Of a stretch of DNA of 64,000 nt, positions 50,068 to 60,970 are shown one piece after another. The position numbers were made by a program, and so were the translations under genes. Under the pieces are notes generated by a model. The model was not told the origin of the DNA and made no database searches. It saw only the letters and a program-made list of their open reading frames with translations. This DNA is from Girardinichthys multiradiatus (Eukaryota; Chordata; Actinopteri; Cyprinodontiformes; Goodeidae), in contig NC_061794.1 of NCBI RefSeq assembly GCF_021462225.1, forward strand, positions 16,881,784 through 16,945,783, read 5' to 3'. The stretch's first letter is position 1. Each line of letters begins with the position of its first letter.

Positions 50068-50620
50068 AGGGTTGTTCACCGCTTGAATTTGAACGATTCC
50101 GAATCCTCGTTTTGATTCTGGTTTCTAGCGATCCTCGATTCTGATTCTTTTTAGAGGCACAGTCAAAAAAAGTTTATATGGTTTAAATGAGGTAGTTAGT
50201 TTGGATGAAATAGAGTGCCACAGTAAGGTTACAGAACATATTGTGAAATGTTTACCAATATATGCTGTATCCCTTCTGTACCCTGACTCTGACCGCTGTG
50301 AGTGTTAGAGCCGGAAGAAGAGGCAGCGGGTCAAAGACTGGCTACTCTGTTACTTCTACACCCTGAATCTGTGTTGGTCGTGCACCTTCCTTTCAGGATA
50401 TAATCTTATTGCAAGTGTTTCACTTAACCAACTGGTAATTTATTTTATTAAAGTTAGGCCACACTTTCGAACACCGCCGCATGTCCATTGTTGTGTGCAC
50501 ACTTCTGTGGATTCTTCTTCATTGGTGTTCAGCGGCTTCTTCTTTTGGTCTCAGACTGAGTATCGTAACTATGAATCAAAATCTAAATATTTGAACGATT
50601 CTGCGGGAATTGAAATCTAC
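50068..50620. repeat. Probable dispersed-repeat remnant
   Basis: Begins GGGTTGTTCACCGCTTGAAT and contains ACGATTCCGAATCCTCGTTT; a related phrase (ATTTGAACGATTCTGCGGGA) recurs at about 50588. Resembles a fish non-autonomous DNA repeat; ends approximate. Confidence 0.4.
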
Positions 50621-51209
50621 CGGAGCTTTCCAGCAGTCCTCAGCTCAGTCCATCCCCTCTTCCACTCCTTCAGAGTGAGTTTTCTCCACAGCGAGGATAC
50701 AGTCATTGTGGAGCGGGCTCTGCTCTTGCTTGATTAAGTTGACATGCTTGTGTTCTTGGAAAAGCATTGCACAAGGAACGAAGATAAACAGTAAATGTAG
50801 TTCAAATCAAAGAAGTTTGCTTCATTTTCATTTATAAATTGCGATACTTCAGTTTGTAAAATAGTGTACCTTTTATTTATTTTTACTCCATCCTCTTTTG
50901 CTCATTTGTTTTAAACTTATTAGCCCTCCATGGACCCCTATCACATAATTTTTCCAGACAGTAAATGACAGAAATAGGAATACATGGAGCTGGGTTTTAA
51001 TTTGTGCATTGTTAGGAAAAACACTGTATAGTTAAGGGTTTTAATGTTGAAGAAATCTGTGAAACAACTGAGATGTTTAAATACAAACAACTGGATGTTG
51101 TTTTGATATATTCGTTTAAGTTTATATATTGAGAAGTAAATATGTTAAATTGAGACATTTTGAGATTTTATTAATAAACAAATTAATAGTTGTTACCACA
51201 TAAACGCAC

Positions 51210-51312
51210 ACAAAAGTACAGAAAATTGGTACCGTTGAGTGCAGATACCGATTCATAGGTACTGTGCATCGGTACTGTATCGGTTCAAATGTGAAAGGTA
51301 GCCATCCCTATT
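51210..51312. repeat. Fragment of a 'GGTACCG' dispersed repeat
   Basis: Contains CATCGGTACTGTATCGGTTC and ends TAGCCATCCCTA, phrases of a common fish DNA repeat terminus. Confidence 0.45.
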
Positions 51313-51574
51313 GAAGATGGCAGCTTCTGGGGCTTTTCCAGGTCTTGTAGTCTTTTGAAAAAATTGCGGTAGACTCCCTTTTAGCTGATTAGGGAGATTG
51401 ATGCAGCCAACCGCTGCCAGCTTCAGTAATGTTCAGTAAAGAAAAAGATAAACTTAGCAGTGGTCTTCTTTTCAAGTGATTAATTTCTGCTAGTGCATCA
51501 TTGTAATCCAAAAGGCTAAAATCAGCAATTTAAAATGTCACTAGCTGCTAGCTTACCATCACTCTGAGCATTTA

Positions 51575-52260
51575 GGCCCTGTCCCAATACCCACAATACA
51601 CCCTACACCCCTCTATGAAGTGTTTACTTTGTACAAGTGCATGTAGGGTTTGAAGTACGTAGATTACAAGCGTGCAAAATTGGAGAATTGGGACAGTAGG
51701 GGTTACGTCATCGACTTGCACCTCTGCACCGTAACTGCAACATCAAAAAGGGTGGGAACCAGCGCTGTTTTCACAGTCTTGCTGCTAAAAAAACTATTTA
51801 AAACTGCAACAAGCAATTGTTTTGAGGAGAATAAAGTGCAGGAAGCGAAGGAGGCTTATACACCAGACTCTTGCTGCGCCAGTGTTTGTTTGAAAGGTAA
51901 CTTCAGTGTTATGACCTAATGACTGCCCAGACTCACTCTGAACCCTGTGGTTTCTTACAATGTTGAGCCTGGAAAACCAGTAAAAAAATATTTGTCGGCT
52001 TGCTGTCTAACGTTTACGCAGTTCTTATTATTCTGATTTGATGGCTGATTACGTTGATGGTTGTGATTAGTTTCTGCTCAGAACGTCATCTGCAGCAGGG
52101 AGTTATGGGCGGGCTTCACCAAAGTGTGGATTGAGGGTACAAAGGGGGCGGGGCTAAGGACCACTCTGGAGAATTGGGTCACACTACGCACTCGAACCCA
52201 TCAACGGGAACCCGCAATTCAGGGACACAAGGGTGGAAGTGCGAGCATTGGGACAGGGCC
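51575..52260. mobile_element. Non-autonomous DNA element with 14-bp perfect terminal inverted repeats
   Basis: Left end GGCCCTGTCCCAAT (51575-51588) and right end ATTGGGACAGGGCC (52247-52260) are exact reverse complements. Inside, related phrases repeat in both orientations (GGAGAATTGGGACAGTAGGG at 51681; GGAGAATTGGGTCACACTAC at 52169). 686 bases with no recognisable transposase. No clean target duplication was seen, so the superfamily is open. Confidence 0.8.
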
Positions 52261-54183
52261 ATATTCACCTTTCTACGAACTCACTGCGGTATGACCTCGG
52301 TCTTCTATAAATATTTAAACTGTTACTAATGATAACTTCACAGAATCTCCCTCTGAACTATCCTTTTAAGACAGGTTTAAGTAGTAAAATATTAGGGTTG
52401 TCAAAAATAATTGATATTTCGATATAATCAAAGAAATAAATTATTCGAAGAAGCTAATTTGTTTCAAAATTGTTGTAAACTGACCCTAAACAGTGAGCTG
52501 CTGCTGGAAGTTTTGAACTCTCATAAATGGCGAGTACACCCTCAAAAAAAATTATATGCAACCAACACAAAAGCCTTGTTCAGAGGTACTTTACCTATGA
52601 GGCAGACAGCAAAAAAACAAAAAGCCGAAAGATGCTACCTGCTAGCTGAGCTAATGCTACGAGACGGATATTTGAGAGCAACTTAAAAGGGTCAGTAAAG
52701 CTCCTGTATCTACAACAACAAAAGCTAACGCTCTCTGTTTAAATGTTAGCTAAAAGCACACGGACATCTTAATGGCGTGTTCTGTCATACTGAGCTCCCC
52801 CTGTTGAGATGTGCTTCGGCTCCGTTGTCCTGCGTTACGAATTAATGCAGGAAAACGTTAATCAGCTGACTGCTCAGTCGGCTACTAAATAATGAAGCAA
52901 TAGTGCGCCCCCTCCATGACTCCTCCATTTAGTTGTAAAGCTGTTGGGGCTAATGTGGCTAATAAAACAGGATATTAGGAGCTAGACTAAAGCTGATAAA
53001 TGGAGCAGAAAAAAGTAGAAACCCATAGCAACCTACCCTGCTGCTGTAGTTGTTCGCTAAAGAAAATATTATGCAAAATTACCTTAAGACAGAATTTGTA
53101 CAGGGCTGCTGCTGAATGCATGTGCATGAACCATATCCTTGTTTACACTGTAAAAAAGATGTTCTGTATGTGCCAGATACATGTTTGTTTATGAACACAA
53201 TTTATTTTAGAATGATCCTTTATTTGTCCCACGGCAGTAAACTTTATTTGTATCACCAGCAAGTTGACAGGCAGTTGACAGTGGCACATTAAAGTTAAGC
53301 AATTATTATAAAATAATTTGCACGTCTGAATGAAAGGTAAACACTTCCATAAAGGATATTAACACTTATACTGTTATATATTTAGCTAAACGGGGAAGTG
53401 ACTCTTAAATTATATATTGCTCTAAATGAGGGCTGGATTGTCCCCTAGTTATTGGTTTTGCTCTAATAAAGGAAGTTAAAATATTGTCATATTGTAATTA
53501 ATCATATTTTTTTTTCTTTTAACTAGCAAGAACCCCGTGTCTTCTAAAGATGTTGCCGCAGTATTGAAATTGGTATCGAGTTTGAAATGTTTGCCACTTT
53601 TTGCCAATGTTAACCCTTTAAAAAAAAGCTTGTCAAGTTTTATTCCTTTTTAAAGGAATGGTTCAAGAACCATTATTTAATTATGTTTAGGTTCTAGTAA
53701 AAAGATCAAACTTTTCCAAATAACAGAATAAATACTATCTTCAAAAGAGTTTTCTCAATGTAAAAATGCAGGAGGGAAAAAAGGCCTAATGAGAAAAAAT
53801 GGCTGAATTATTTTCAGTCTGTTGTGGAATTTCTATGTATAAATTAAATCAAAACATAGAAAACCTGCTGAAATTGGGTTTTTATTGCTTTTATCTTGAG
53901 AAAACATTTTTAATTTGGCCATTTATATGACTAATTATATCAGAACTGCTTCATCTAAATAATCTAATATTTGTTATTTCACTTGAATTTATGATATTAA
54001 CATATTGGGTTATGTTTTTCTTGAAACGTTTAAGAACTTATTTAATTTATGTCCAGAGATTGATGTCAGGAAAATTTATGGCAACCCTTGTTTGAAGTAT
54101 AAAATCTAACAAATACTAATTTTCTGTCTTTTTTTTTCTCTTGTCTTAGATATCTAAAAGCTACCAACAAGCGAAACACAGCC

Positions 54184-54433
54184 ATGAGTATTGAGATACC
54201 GGTGGGTTTGACAGAACTGCTGCAGGGCTACACCGTGGAGGTGCTGAGACAAAGGCCGTCAGACCTGGTGGATTTCGCTGTACAGTACTTCACCCGTTTG
54301 CGGGACTCCAGAAGTCAGGATGGGTCCGGCATGGGGGGTAAACCGGGGAAAGGAGTGATGTTTGATGGGGAGCCAATGCAAACGGAGTCCAACGGCGAGG
54401 ATGATGAAGATGATGATGATTCTGACTTTGAAC
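54184..54433 (+). CDS. prkar2a: First coding exon of a PKA type II regulatory subunit
   Basis: Type II regulatory subunit of cAMP-dependent protein kinase. It holds the catalytic subunits inactive until cAMP binds and is docked to A-kinase anchoring proteins. The exon (54150-54433) starts after a strong CTTAG acceptor with 34 noncoding bases, then ATG. Residues 1-45 form the dimerisation/docking domain: [41 protein letters not shown] linker follows with [15 protein letters not shown] and an acidic run ([13 protein letters not shown]). The donor is GTAAGT one base into the next codon. The Arg-Arg-x-Ser inhibitor site and both cAMP-binding domains are not in the window. The Tyr in LLQGYTVEV and the [12 protein letters not shown] stretch favour RII-alpha. 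The MSIEIP start and [10 protein letters not shown] linker look like RII-beta, so prkar2b is the alternative. Confidence 0.88.
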
Positions 54434-54594
54434 GTAAGTTGATGCTCTACGATTTCCACTTAGACGGGCTTGTCGGAGTAAAGCAGCAATTAAGAGCCTG
54501 TTTTTGCTAATACTTTCAAGAAGGAGATAAATAAAATATGGCCTGAAGCATGTCTGAATCTCTTCCTCATTTTGAGAGATGGATTACTCTAGTA

Positions 54595-54833
54595 TAGGGC
54601 TGAATCAATTAATCGGATTAATTGATTCTTGAAATATTTGTCAACTAATTTAGTAATCAAACAATTGTTAGCTAAAGTATACAGACTCTAAAACATGCCA
54701 TTTGCTGAAATTACAACCCACTCAGAGCTTGAATTAGTCCAAAAGTGTACATAAAATATGTATATTTTGATTTAATTGTAACAATTGTCGACAGTTTAAT
54801 CAATTAGCAAAATAATTGTTAGTTGCAGCCGTG
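54595..54833. mobile_element. hAT-type MITE with 8-bp target-site duplication
   Basis: 239 bases flanked by identical CTCTAGTA octamers (54587-54594 and 54834-54841), the duplication length of hAT transposons. Ends read TAGGGCTG and CAGCCGTG, each one change away from the CAGGGCTG/CAGCCCTG hAT-type pair. The interior is AT-rich with short palindromes and no gene. It lies about 160 bases downstream of the prkar2a exon. Confidence 0.9.
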
Positions 54834-54841
54834 CTCTAGTA

Positions 54842-57296
54842 TGTGATGCCCATCATATTGTTTTACAAAGTATTTTCTGGGACTGAAGCTCTTGTTTGGC
54901 AGATATCTAATGAAGAATTTATTCTTCTTTGTGGTTTTCAGAATTGCAAATTCTATTTATGTTTGAAGGTTCAAGGTCGTTAGATGTGTATTTTCAAAGA
55001 CATTGTGAAAGGGGATAAGTTGGCTACGTTACCTTGAGTGTTTACTCAAGGTAACATTCTGTTGTAAATTCTTGTGGTTTTATGAGTGCTGTAAACAGCA
55101 AGTTCCCCGAAACTAAACAATTCTTCTGAAGTACTGAAATGGCCCCAGATGAAGTCTGCATTTGCATTCAAGTCACAAAATGTATGCCAGGGTCTCTTTG
55201 ACAAGGGTGGAGTAGTCCATTAGAGGACAGGTTTCAGACCTTTACTCCAACTTCATTCTTAAGACTGTTAACTGAATGCTTCTTTACATTGATGCACATC
55301 CATTGTAGGCCTCCTCCTCCTTGCATGTTTTTATAAAAGGAAGAACTGCACATCCTGTGGCCCTCAAGTTGCGAGTGTGTACATCTAAAGGCTACATTAA
55401 TGGGACCCTGAAGTTCCCACACTGCACATTGCCTCGTCTCTGGCGCATCACTCCCCTGTGTTTGAGAGACTGGCAGAGGATGTAAGCCATTCCTCAGCTC
55501 AGCTCTCTTCACAGCAGTATGGCCTAGATCTAATCACTTTTTAATGTTGTGAATGGGAAATTCCAGATTATGTTGGTGCTTGAATCTATTTAGGAGACCT
55601 TTAAGGTTCTGTTGTATGCAATGAAAAAAACTGAAGCAATTTATGTGTGTGTGTGTGTGAATGCTTGATGTGGTCCAGATGGTGCAAGTCTGATTGTGGC
55701 TGCAGAGTTTCTCTTTTGTCAAAGTCAGTTTCTCTTTTGTGAATTTTAGATTCTGTGGCTGTTTGGAAAATAAGATTTATCAGCCAAGTCTGTTAACACA
55801 CAAAATGAATTTGGCTCTGGCTGTAGATGTCTCTCTAACTGCTCAAATTTTGATTTACAGTTCTCAATACTGTACCAGGCTATAAACAATAGATGTTAAA
55901 GCACCACAAGCAGGGCAATAAATGTAAGATGGGAGGGCAGGATCTAGTGTTTGTAGATGTTTGACAGAGGTTGGACTGTCAGATGTTGGTTTCTATGGTC
56001 TGGATTCTGTAACACCCATTTTGCTGCCTTTGGTTATAAAGTTTAGTTTAAGCTTTTTATAATTTAACTATCATCTCTCATGCAAATGTTATTTCAGGTA
56101 AAAGCAGTGTTGGCAAATACTGCAGACTGGTACAAGATGTGTTCTGTGTTTATTCTCACACAGTTTGGCTGCTGTCTTAACAGCTGTAACCTTAACTCGG
56201 AGACGTGTGTGTATTCACGCTTGCACATGTTCTGCTTCTACTTGTTTTTTGAGTTAGGTGAATATGTGTTTGTGAAAGCAAACCGCTGTGTTCCGACTTT
56301 TTCACACCAGTTCAAATTTCAGCCTGATGACTGCATGAAGCTGTTCTACCTGTACATCCTGATTAGGAATCTCTACAGGACTTGCTCGCCTCATCCAAAG
56401 GGGAAATATAGGGATAGATTAGACTCAGTTGTGCTGCAGGAAGAGGCTTTTGTCTAAATGCTTGAGGTTACGCTCATGACTTCCACAGCATGAGGTTATC
56501 CAACCAGGCCTGTGTGCACTGCCCCCAGAGGATACTCACTTGTGATGGGAACAACACAAGCCTGTTTATTGGAAGAAATCATGTGTGTTTTAAAATTCCA
56601 CTGGTTTAGCCAAAAGGTGTGAAGATTTTAGGTCTTCTGGGGTTAGGGTCTTTTACGTTACTTATTTGCATTAAGTAACGTCATTAGCCACAGAATTTCC
56701 TCAGCTGATAATATATTAGTGTTATTTTCATTTAGTGTGTGGGAAATATTCATAAACTACAAATTATAGCTCTTTATGAAACCATAAAGTTGTTCTATTT
56801 GTTTTCCTTTGTTCTGCAACTATATATGTGCTGGTTACTGGTATCCCAGTGACCTTTTGGTTTCTGAGCCCATTTTGACCAGTTTTGATTATTTGAAACC
56901 CTATTTGTTTCAGGACAGCTTAATCTTTATGGTTTATTAATTGCTTTTCGTTTATTGATAAATTGGGCCCCGAAGCACAAAGAAATAATAAAATCAGAAT
57001 TGAAAAAGTTATAATTATGACATTTAAAACTCTCTCTGGTTAGCTTGTTTGGTTGGTTTAGTTTGGTTCGAGCTGTGATTAAGAACCTGCTTAAAACAAT
57101 TTTGCCAAGTTTAGTAGGTTGAACGCATTAAGTTTATGATGAGAAAGAATCCGATTTATTTTTTTTGCATTTTGCCACTAAATTTCTTCTTTCTAGGTTG
57201 CTTACAGTTCACCGTTGTGCTTGTAACCTTTAAATTGCACTGCAGGAAATCTGTGTGTGTTTATGTGTGTGTGTGTTTGAGTGTGAGCAATTGCTG
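54842..57296 (+). other. prkar2a intron; nothing recognised
   Basis: No further prkar2a exon recognised; a TG microsatellite is at 55643-55659 and a second TG-rich tract near 57251-57280. An open frame at 56080-56457 shows no protein similarity I can name. Confidence 0.5.
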
Positions 57297-57607
57297 GTAA
57301 GTAAAGTTTATTTATAAAGCACCTCTCACAGAGAGTCAAAAATTGCTGTACAACATAAATAAAATTTAAGTTATACATTGCATAAAAACAAAAATAAAGC
57401 ACAATAAATTCATGACATAAAAGCCTGGTAGAACAACAAAGTCAGCAAAGCGAAACTCTTCCACAATTTGGAGGCCAGAGACTGAAAGTTTTTAGTTTTT
57501 AGTCTTAAACAAGAAAGGGCCAGGATCTGATCATTTAGAGCCCTCTAGGTGAGAACAACTACTTCAAACTGAATTTTGAAATCCACTGGGAGTTGGTGTT
57601 GAGAGTA

Positions 57608-59217
57608 TAGGTCCTTCTCAAAATATTAGCATATTGTGATAAAGTTCATTATTTTCCATAATGTCATGATGAAAATTTAACATTCATATATTTTAGATTC
57701 ATTGCACACTAACTGAAATATTTCAGGTCTTTTATTGTCTTAATACAGATGATTTTGGCATACAGCTCATGAAAACCCAAAATTCCTATCTCACAAAATT
57801 AGCATATCATTAAAAGGGTCTCTAAACGAGCTATGAACCTAATCATCTGAATCAACGAGTTAACTCTAAACACCTGCAAAAGATTCCTGAGGCCTTTAAA
57901 ACTCCCAGCCTGGTTCATCACTCAAAACCCCAATCATGGGTAAGACTGCCGACCCGACTGCTGTCCAGAAGGCCACTATTGACACCCTCAAGCAAGAGGG
58001 TAAGACACAGAAAGAAATTTCTGAACGAATAGGCTGTTCCCAGAGTGCTGTATCAAGGCACCTCAGTGGGAAGTCTGTGGGAAGGAAAAAGTGTGGCAGA
58101 AAATGCTGCACAACAAGAAGAGGTGACCGGACCCTGAGGAAGATTGTGGAGAAGGGCCGATTCCAGACCTTGGGGGACCTGCGGAAGCAGTGGACTGAGT
58201 CTGGAGTAGAAACATCCAGAGCCACCGTGCACAGGCGTGTGCAGGAAATGGGCTACAGGTGCCGCATTCCCCAGGTCAAGCCACTTTTGAACCAGAAACA
58301 GCGGCAGAAGCGCCTGACCTGGGCTACAGAGAAGCAGCAATGGACTGTTGCTCAGTGGTCCAATGTACTTTTTTCGGATGAAAGCAAATTCTGCATGTCA
58401 TTCGGAAGTCAAGGTGTCAGAGTCTGGAGGAAGACTGGGGAGAAGGAAATGCCAAAATGCCAGAAGTCCAGTGTCAAGTACCCACAGTCAGTGATGGTCT
58501 GGGGTGCCGTGTCAGCTGCTGGTGTTGGTCCACTGTGTTTTATCAAGGGCAGGGTCAATGCAGCTAGCTATCAGGAGATTTTGGAGCACTTCATGCTTCC
58601 ATCTGCTGAAAAGCTTTATGGAGATGAAGATTTCATTTTTCAGCAAGACCTGGCACCTGCTCACAGTGCCAAAACCACTGGTAAATGGTTTACTGACCAT
58701 GGTATCACTGTGCTCAATTGGCCTGCCAACTCTCCTGACCTGAACCCCATAGATAATCTGTGGGATATTGTGAAGAGAACGTTGAGAGACTCAAGACCCA
58801 ACACTCTGGATGAGCTAAAGGCCGCTATCGAAGCATCCTGGGCCTCCATAAGACCTCAGCAGTGCCACAGGCTGATTGCCTCCATGCCACGCCGCATTGA
58901 AGCAGTCATTTCTGCCAAAGGATTCCCGACCAAGTATTGAGTGCATAACTGTACATGATTATTTGAAGGTTGACGTTTTTTGTATTAAAAACACTTTTCT
59001 TTTATTGGTCGGATGAAATATGCTAATTTTGTGAGATAGGAATTTTGGGTTTTCATGAGCTGTATGCCAAAATCATCCGTATTAAGACAATAAAAGACCT
59101 GAAATATTTCAGTTAGTGTGCAATGAATCTAAAATATATGAATGTTAAATTTTTATCATGACATTATGGAAAATAATGAACTTTATCACAATATGCTAAT
59201 ATTTTGAGAAGGACCTG
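57608..59217 (+). mobile_element. Full-length Tc1/mariner element, copy A
   Basis: 1610 bases between TA target duplications (57606-57607, 59218-59219). Terminal inverted repeats are about 205 bases (to about 57812; from about 59012). Each has an outer ATTAGCATATTGTGA-type and an inner ATTAGCATATCATTA-type motif, an IR/DR layout. The left end begins TAGGTCC where copy B begins CAGGT, so its terminal base is changed. Identical in length to copy B at 62050. Inserted within a LINE. Confidence 0.95.
57936..58940 (+). CDS. Tc1/mariner transposase, copy A, open but with Glu-to-Asp at the third catalytic site
   Basis: A 334-residue open frame. Residues about 9-45 form the first helix-turn-helix (ISERIGCSQSAVSRHLSGK). 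A second DNA-binding region covers about 60-120 (GDLRKQWTESGVETSRATVH). The catalytic domain has Asp148 (LFSDESKF), Asp238 (FQQDLAPAH) and residue 273, which is Asp (NPIDNLW, codon GAT at 58752-58754) where copy B and the Tc1 family have Glu. Spacing is 34 residues, giving DD34D instead of DD34E. mariner-type enzymes naturally use DD34D, but in a Tc1-type enzyme the change probably lowers or removes activity. There are about 12 amino-acid differences from copy B. Confidence 0.95.
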   Translation: MGKTADPTAVQKATIDTLKQEGKTQKEISERIGCSQSAVSRHLSGKSVGRKKCGRKCCTTRRGDRTLRKIVEKGRFQTLGDLRKQWTESGVETSRATVHRRVQEMGYRCRIPQVKPLLNQKQRQKRLTWATEKQQWTVAQWSNVLFSDESKFCMSFGSQGVRVWRKTGEKEMPKCQKSSVKYPQSVMVWGAVSAAGVGPLCFIKGRVNAASYQEILEHFMLPSAEKLYGDEDFIFQQDLAPAHSAKTTGKWFTDHGITVLNWPANSPDLNPIDNLWDIVKRTLRDSRPNTLDELKAAIEASWASIRPQQCHRLIASMPRRIEAVISAKGFPTKY

Positions 59218-60970
59218 TATAGGAGTGGGGTGATACGAGTCTGTTTACTAGATTTAATAGGAAGTGTGGCTGCTGTGTTCTGAATAGCCTGCAAGCGTAA
59301 AATTGATGGTCTGTCCAGACCGGTAAAAAGAGCGCAATGACACAAATGGATGAATAATGCTCTCTAGATCTGCTCAGGAGACCATGTCTTGTATTTTAGA
59401 AATGTTTTTTAAATGGAAGAAACAGGAACGACAAATAGATATGATGTGTTTGTTAAGGCCTAATGAGCAGTTGAATGTAATTCCTAGATTTCTAGGAGCC
59501 ATTATCAAGGTCTCTTTCTTACTGGTCTCTAAAACTAGAAAATCGCTGCAGAGCCAGTCACTGATCCGAGATGAACATTAGACGAGGGTGGAGAGCCGAC
59601 CCAGCTTGTGCGGTTTACAAGATCCACACATTTGGATCTAATTTGCATATATGTGATGGGGAGATATCAGAAAAAGATCGAATAATGTCAGCTAATGGAA
59701 GAATGTAAAAAGAAATAATAATGAAACCCAGAAGTGACCATTGTGGAACCCCACAAGTTAGAAGAGAAGGGTCCGAGAAGAACCTGTTTGTCTTAAAGCA
59801 GAACGTCCTATCAGATAGATGAGAAGAAAACCAGTCCAATGCAGAGCCAAAAAAAAACCTGCCAGAACCTTTAGCCTAATTAACAAAATTGTGTGGTCAA
59901 CAGTATCAAATAGGACTAAAGTTACAAATTGGAGCCAGCATCAAGATTAGATTTCTCTAGGACAAGAGTCACTTCAGCCATTTTGAAAAAAGATGGAACC
60001 TTGCCTCAGGGAGTTGTTAATTATTGACCAAACTGAAGGAATGATGCAGGCTGGACACTAAGCAAATAAAGAAGGGTGGTGTGGGGTGGGGGTAATACTT
60101 CAAATGAATAAGTAGATGTTTCATTGTTCAAGTTAAAGGGGTCAGGTCATTTAATGTACTTGGAACAAAAGAAGTAAATGGTTCAAAAACACTGAGGCTC
60201 AAAACATGATCTCAGATCCATCCCCTTTATCAAAACTAAGATACCTATTACAGTCATTATCTGAGGCTAACAAAGCATGCTGCGTTGGAGCACATACAAT
60301 GTTCTTAATAGTATTAAATATAACTTTGGAATTAATTTTATTCTGATTCATTAAATTTCTAGAGTATGGTGACCAAGCATCATTAACCGCCTTATTATAA
60401 GAATCCAGAAGTTCTATAAAATATTTACGGTGGACAACCTGACCCGGACTCTTCCACAGCCGGTCTTCTTTCCGACGAGTTTCCACGTTCACGTGTTTGT
60501 TTGACCATGGTGAATAAAGGAAAAGAAAACAAAAAAAACGGGACCACAACGGGCTTTGTAAGGAGCGACACTATTAGCAACAGCAAGGCAGTGTTTATTA
60601 AAAAGAGTTTACGATAAGCTCCACATCAGATTTAGTTCTAAAAGTAAAAATAGAAGAAAACTGTGCAGCTACAGAATTAGAAAACCTGCGAAAAAGTTTT
60701 TAAGTTGCAAGAAACTTTAAAAGAGATCCCCCTGTGGTCACTAAAAATATCTTTCTGTCCACGTTATTAAGAGTGAGTCCGTAAGTAAAGACCAGGTCCA
60801 AGTGTGGCCTGCAGTTTGAGTAGGATTGGAGACATGCTGAGAGAAGTGAAGACCCCATAATGGTGGTCCCTAGCAGAACGATCAACATGACTGTTAAAAT
60901 CCACAGTAATGATGGTCCTATTGAGTTTAACTGTTGAAGGGTTCATCCAACTAATCAGCACCTTCAGAGA

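Larger units (their letters stand above)
48948..54149 (+). other. Probable first intron of prkar2a
   Basis: Bounded by GTGAGT at 48948 and a pyrimidine-rich CTCTTGTCTTAG acceptor ending 54149. Holds the repeats listed separately; the rest is unrecognised. Confidence 0.55.
57297..60970 (-). mobile_element. Decayed LINE on the minus strand, split by a Tc1 insertion
   Basis: Read on the minus strand from high to low coordinates. An endonuclease fragment (VDFNSHVDRSARDH) is near 60880. A linker follows at about 60200-60480. A reverse-transcriptase block (SLLTCGVPQ, preceded by DWFSSHLSDRTF) is near 59745-59835. Then come LQAIQNTAATLP near 59290, LHQLPVDFKIQFEVVVLT at about 57540-57600, and a 3' end at about 57300 (GTAAAGTTTATTTATAAAGC). 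Stops, frameshifts and loss of the YADD core make it inactive. The Tc1 element at 57608-59217 sits between the last two protein blocks. Likely CR1/L2/Rex-like. Confidence 0.85.

Noticed and set aside
56080..56457. A 125-codon open frame downstream of the prkar2a exon
   Set aside because: No similarity to the expected RII second exon (no Arg-Arg-x-Ser site or cAMP-domain motif) and no other protein recognised. Cysteine- and aromatic-rich random composition.
57896..58225. Minus-strand open frame of 109 codons, repeated at 62338-62667
   Set aside because: It is the antisense shadow of the Tc1 transposase genes; its presence in both copies only reflects copy identity.
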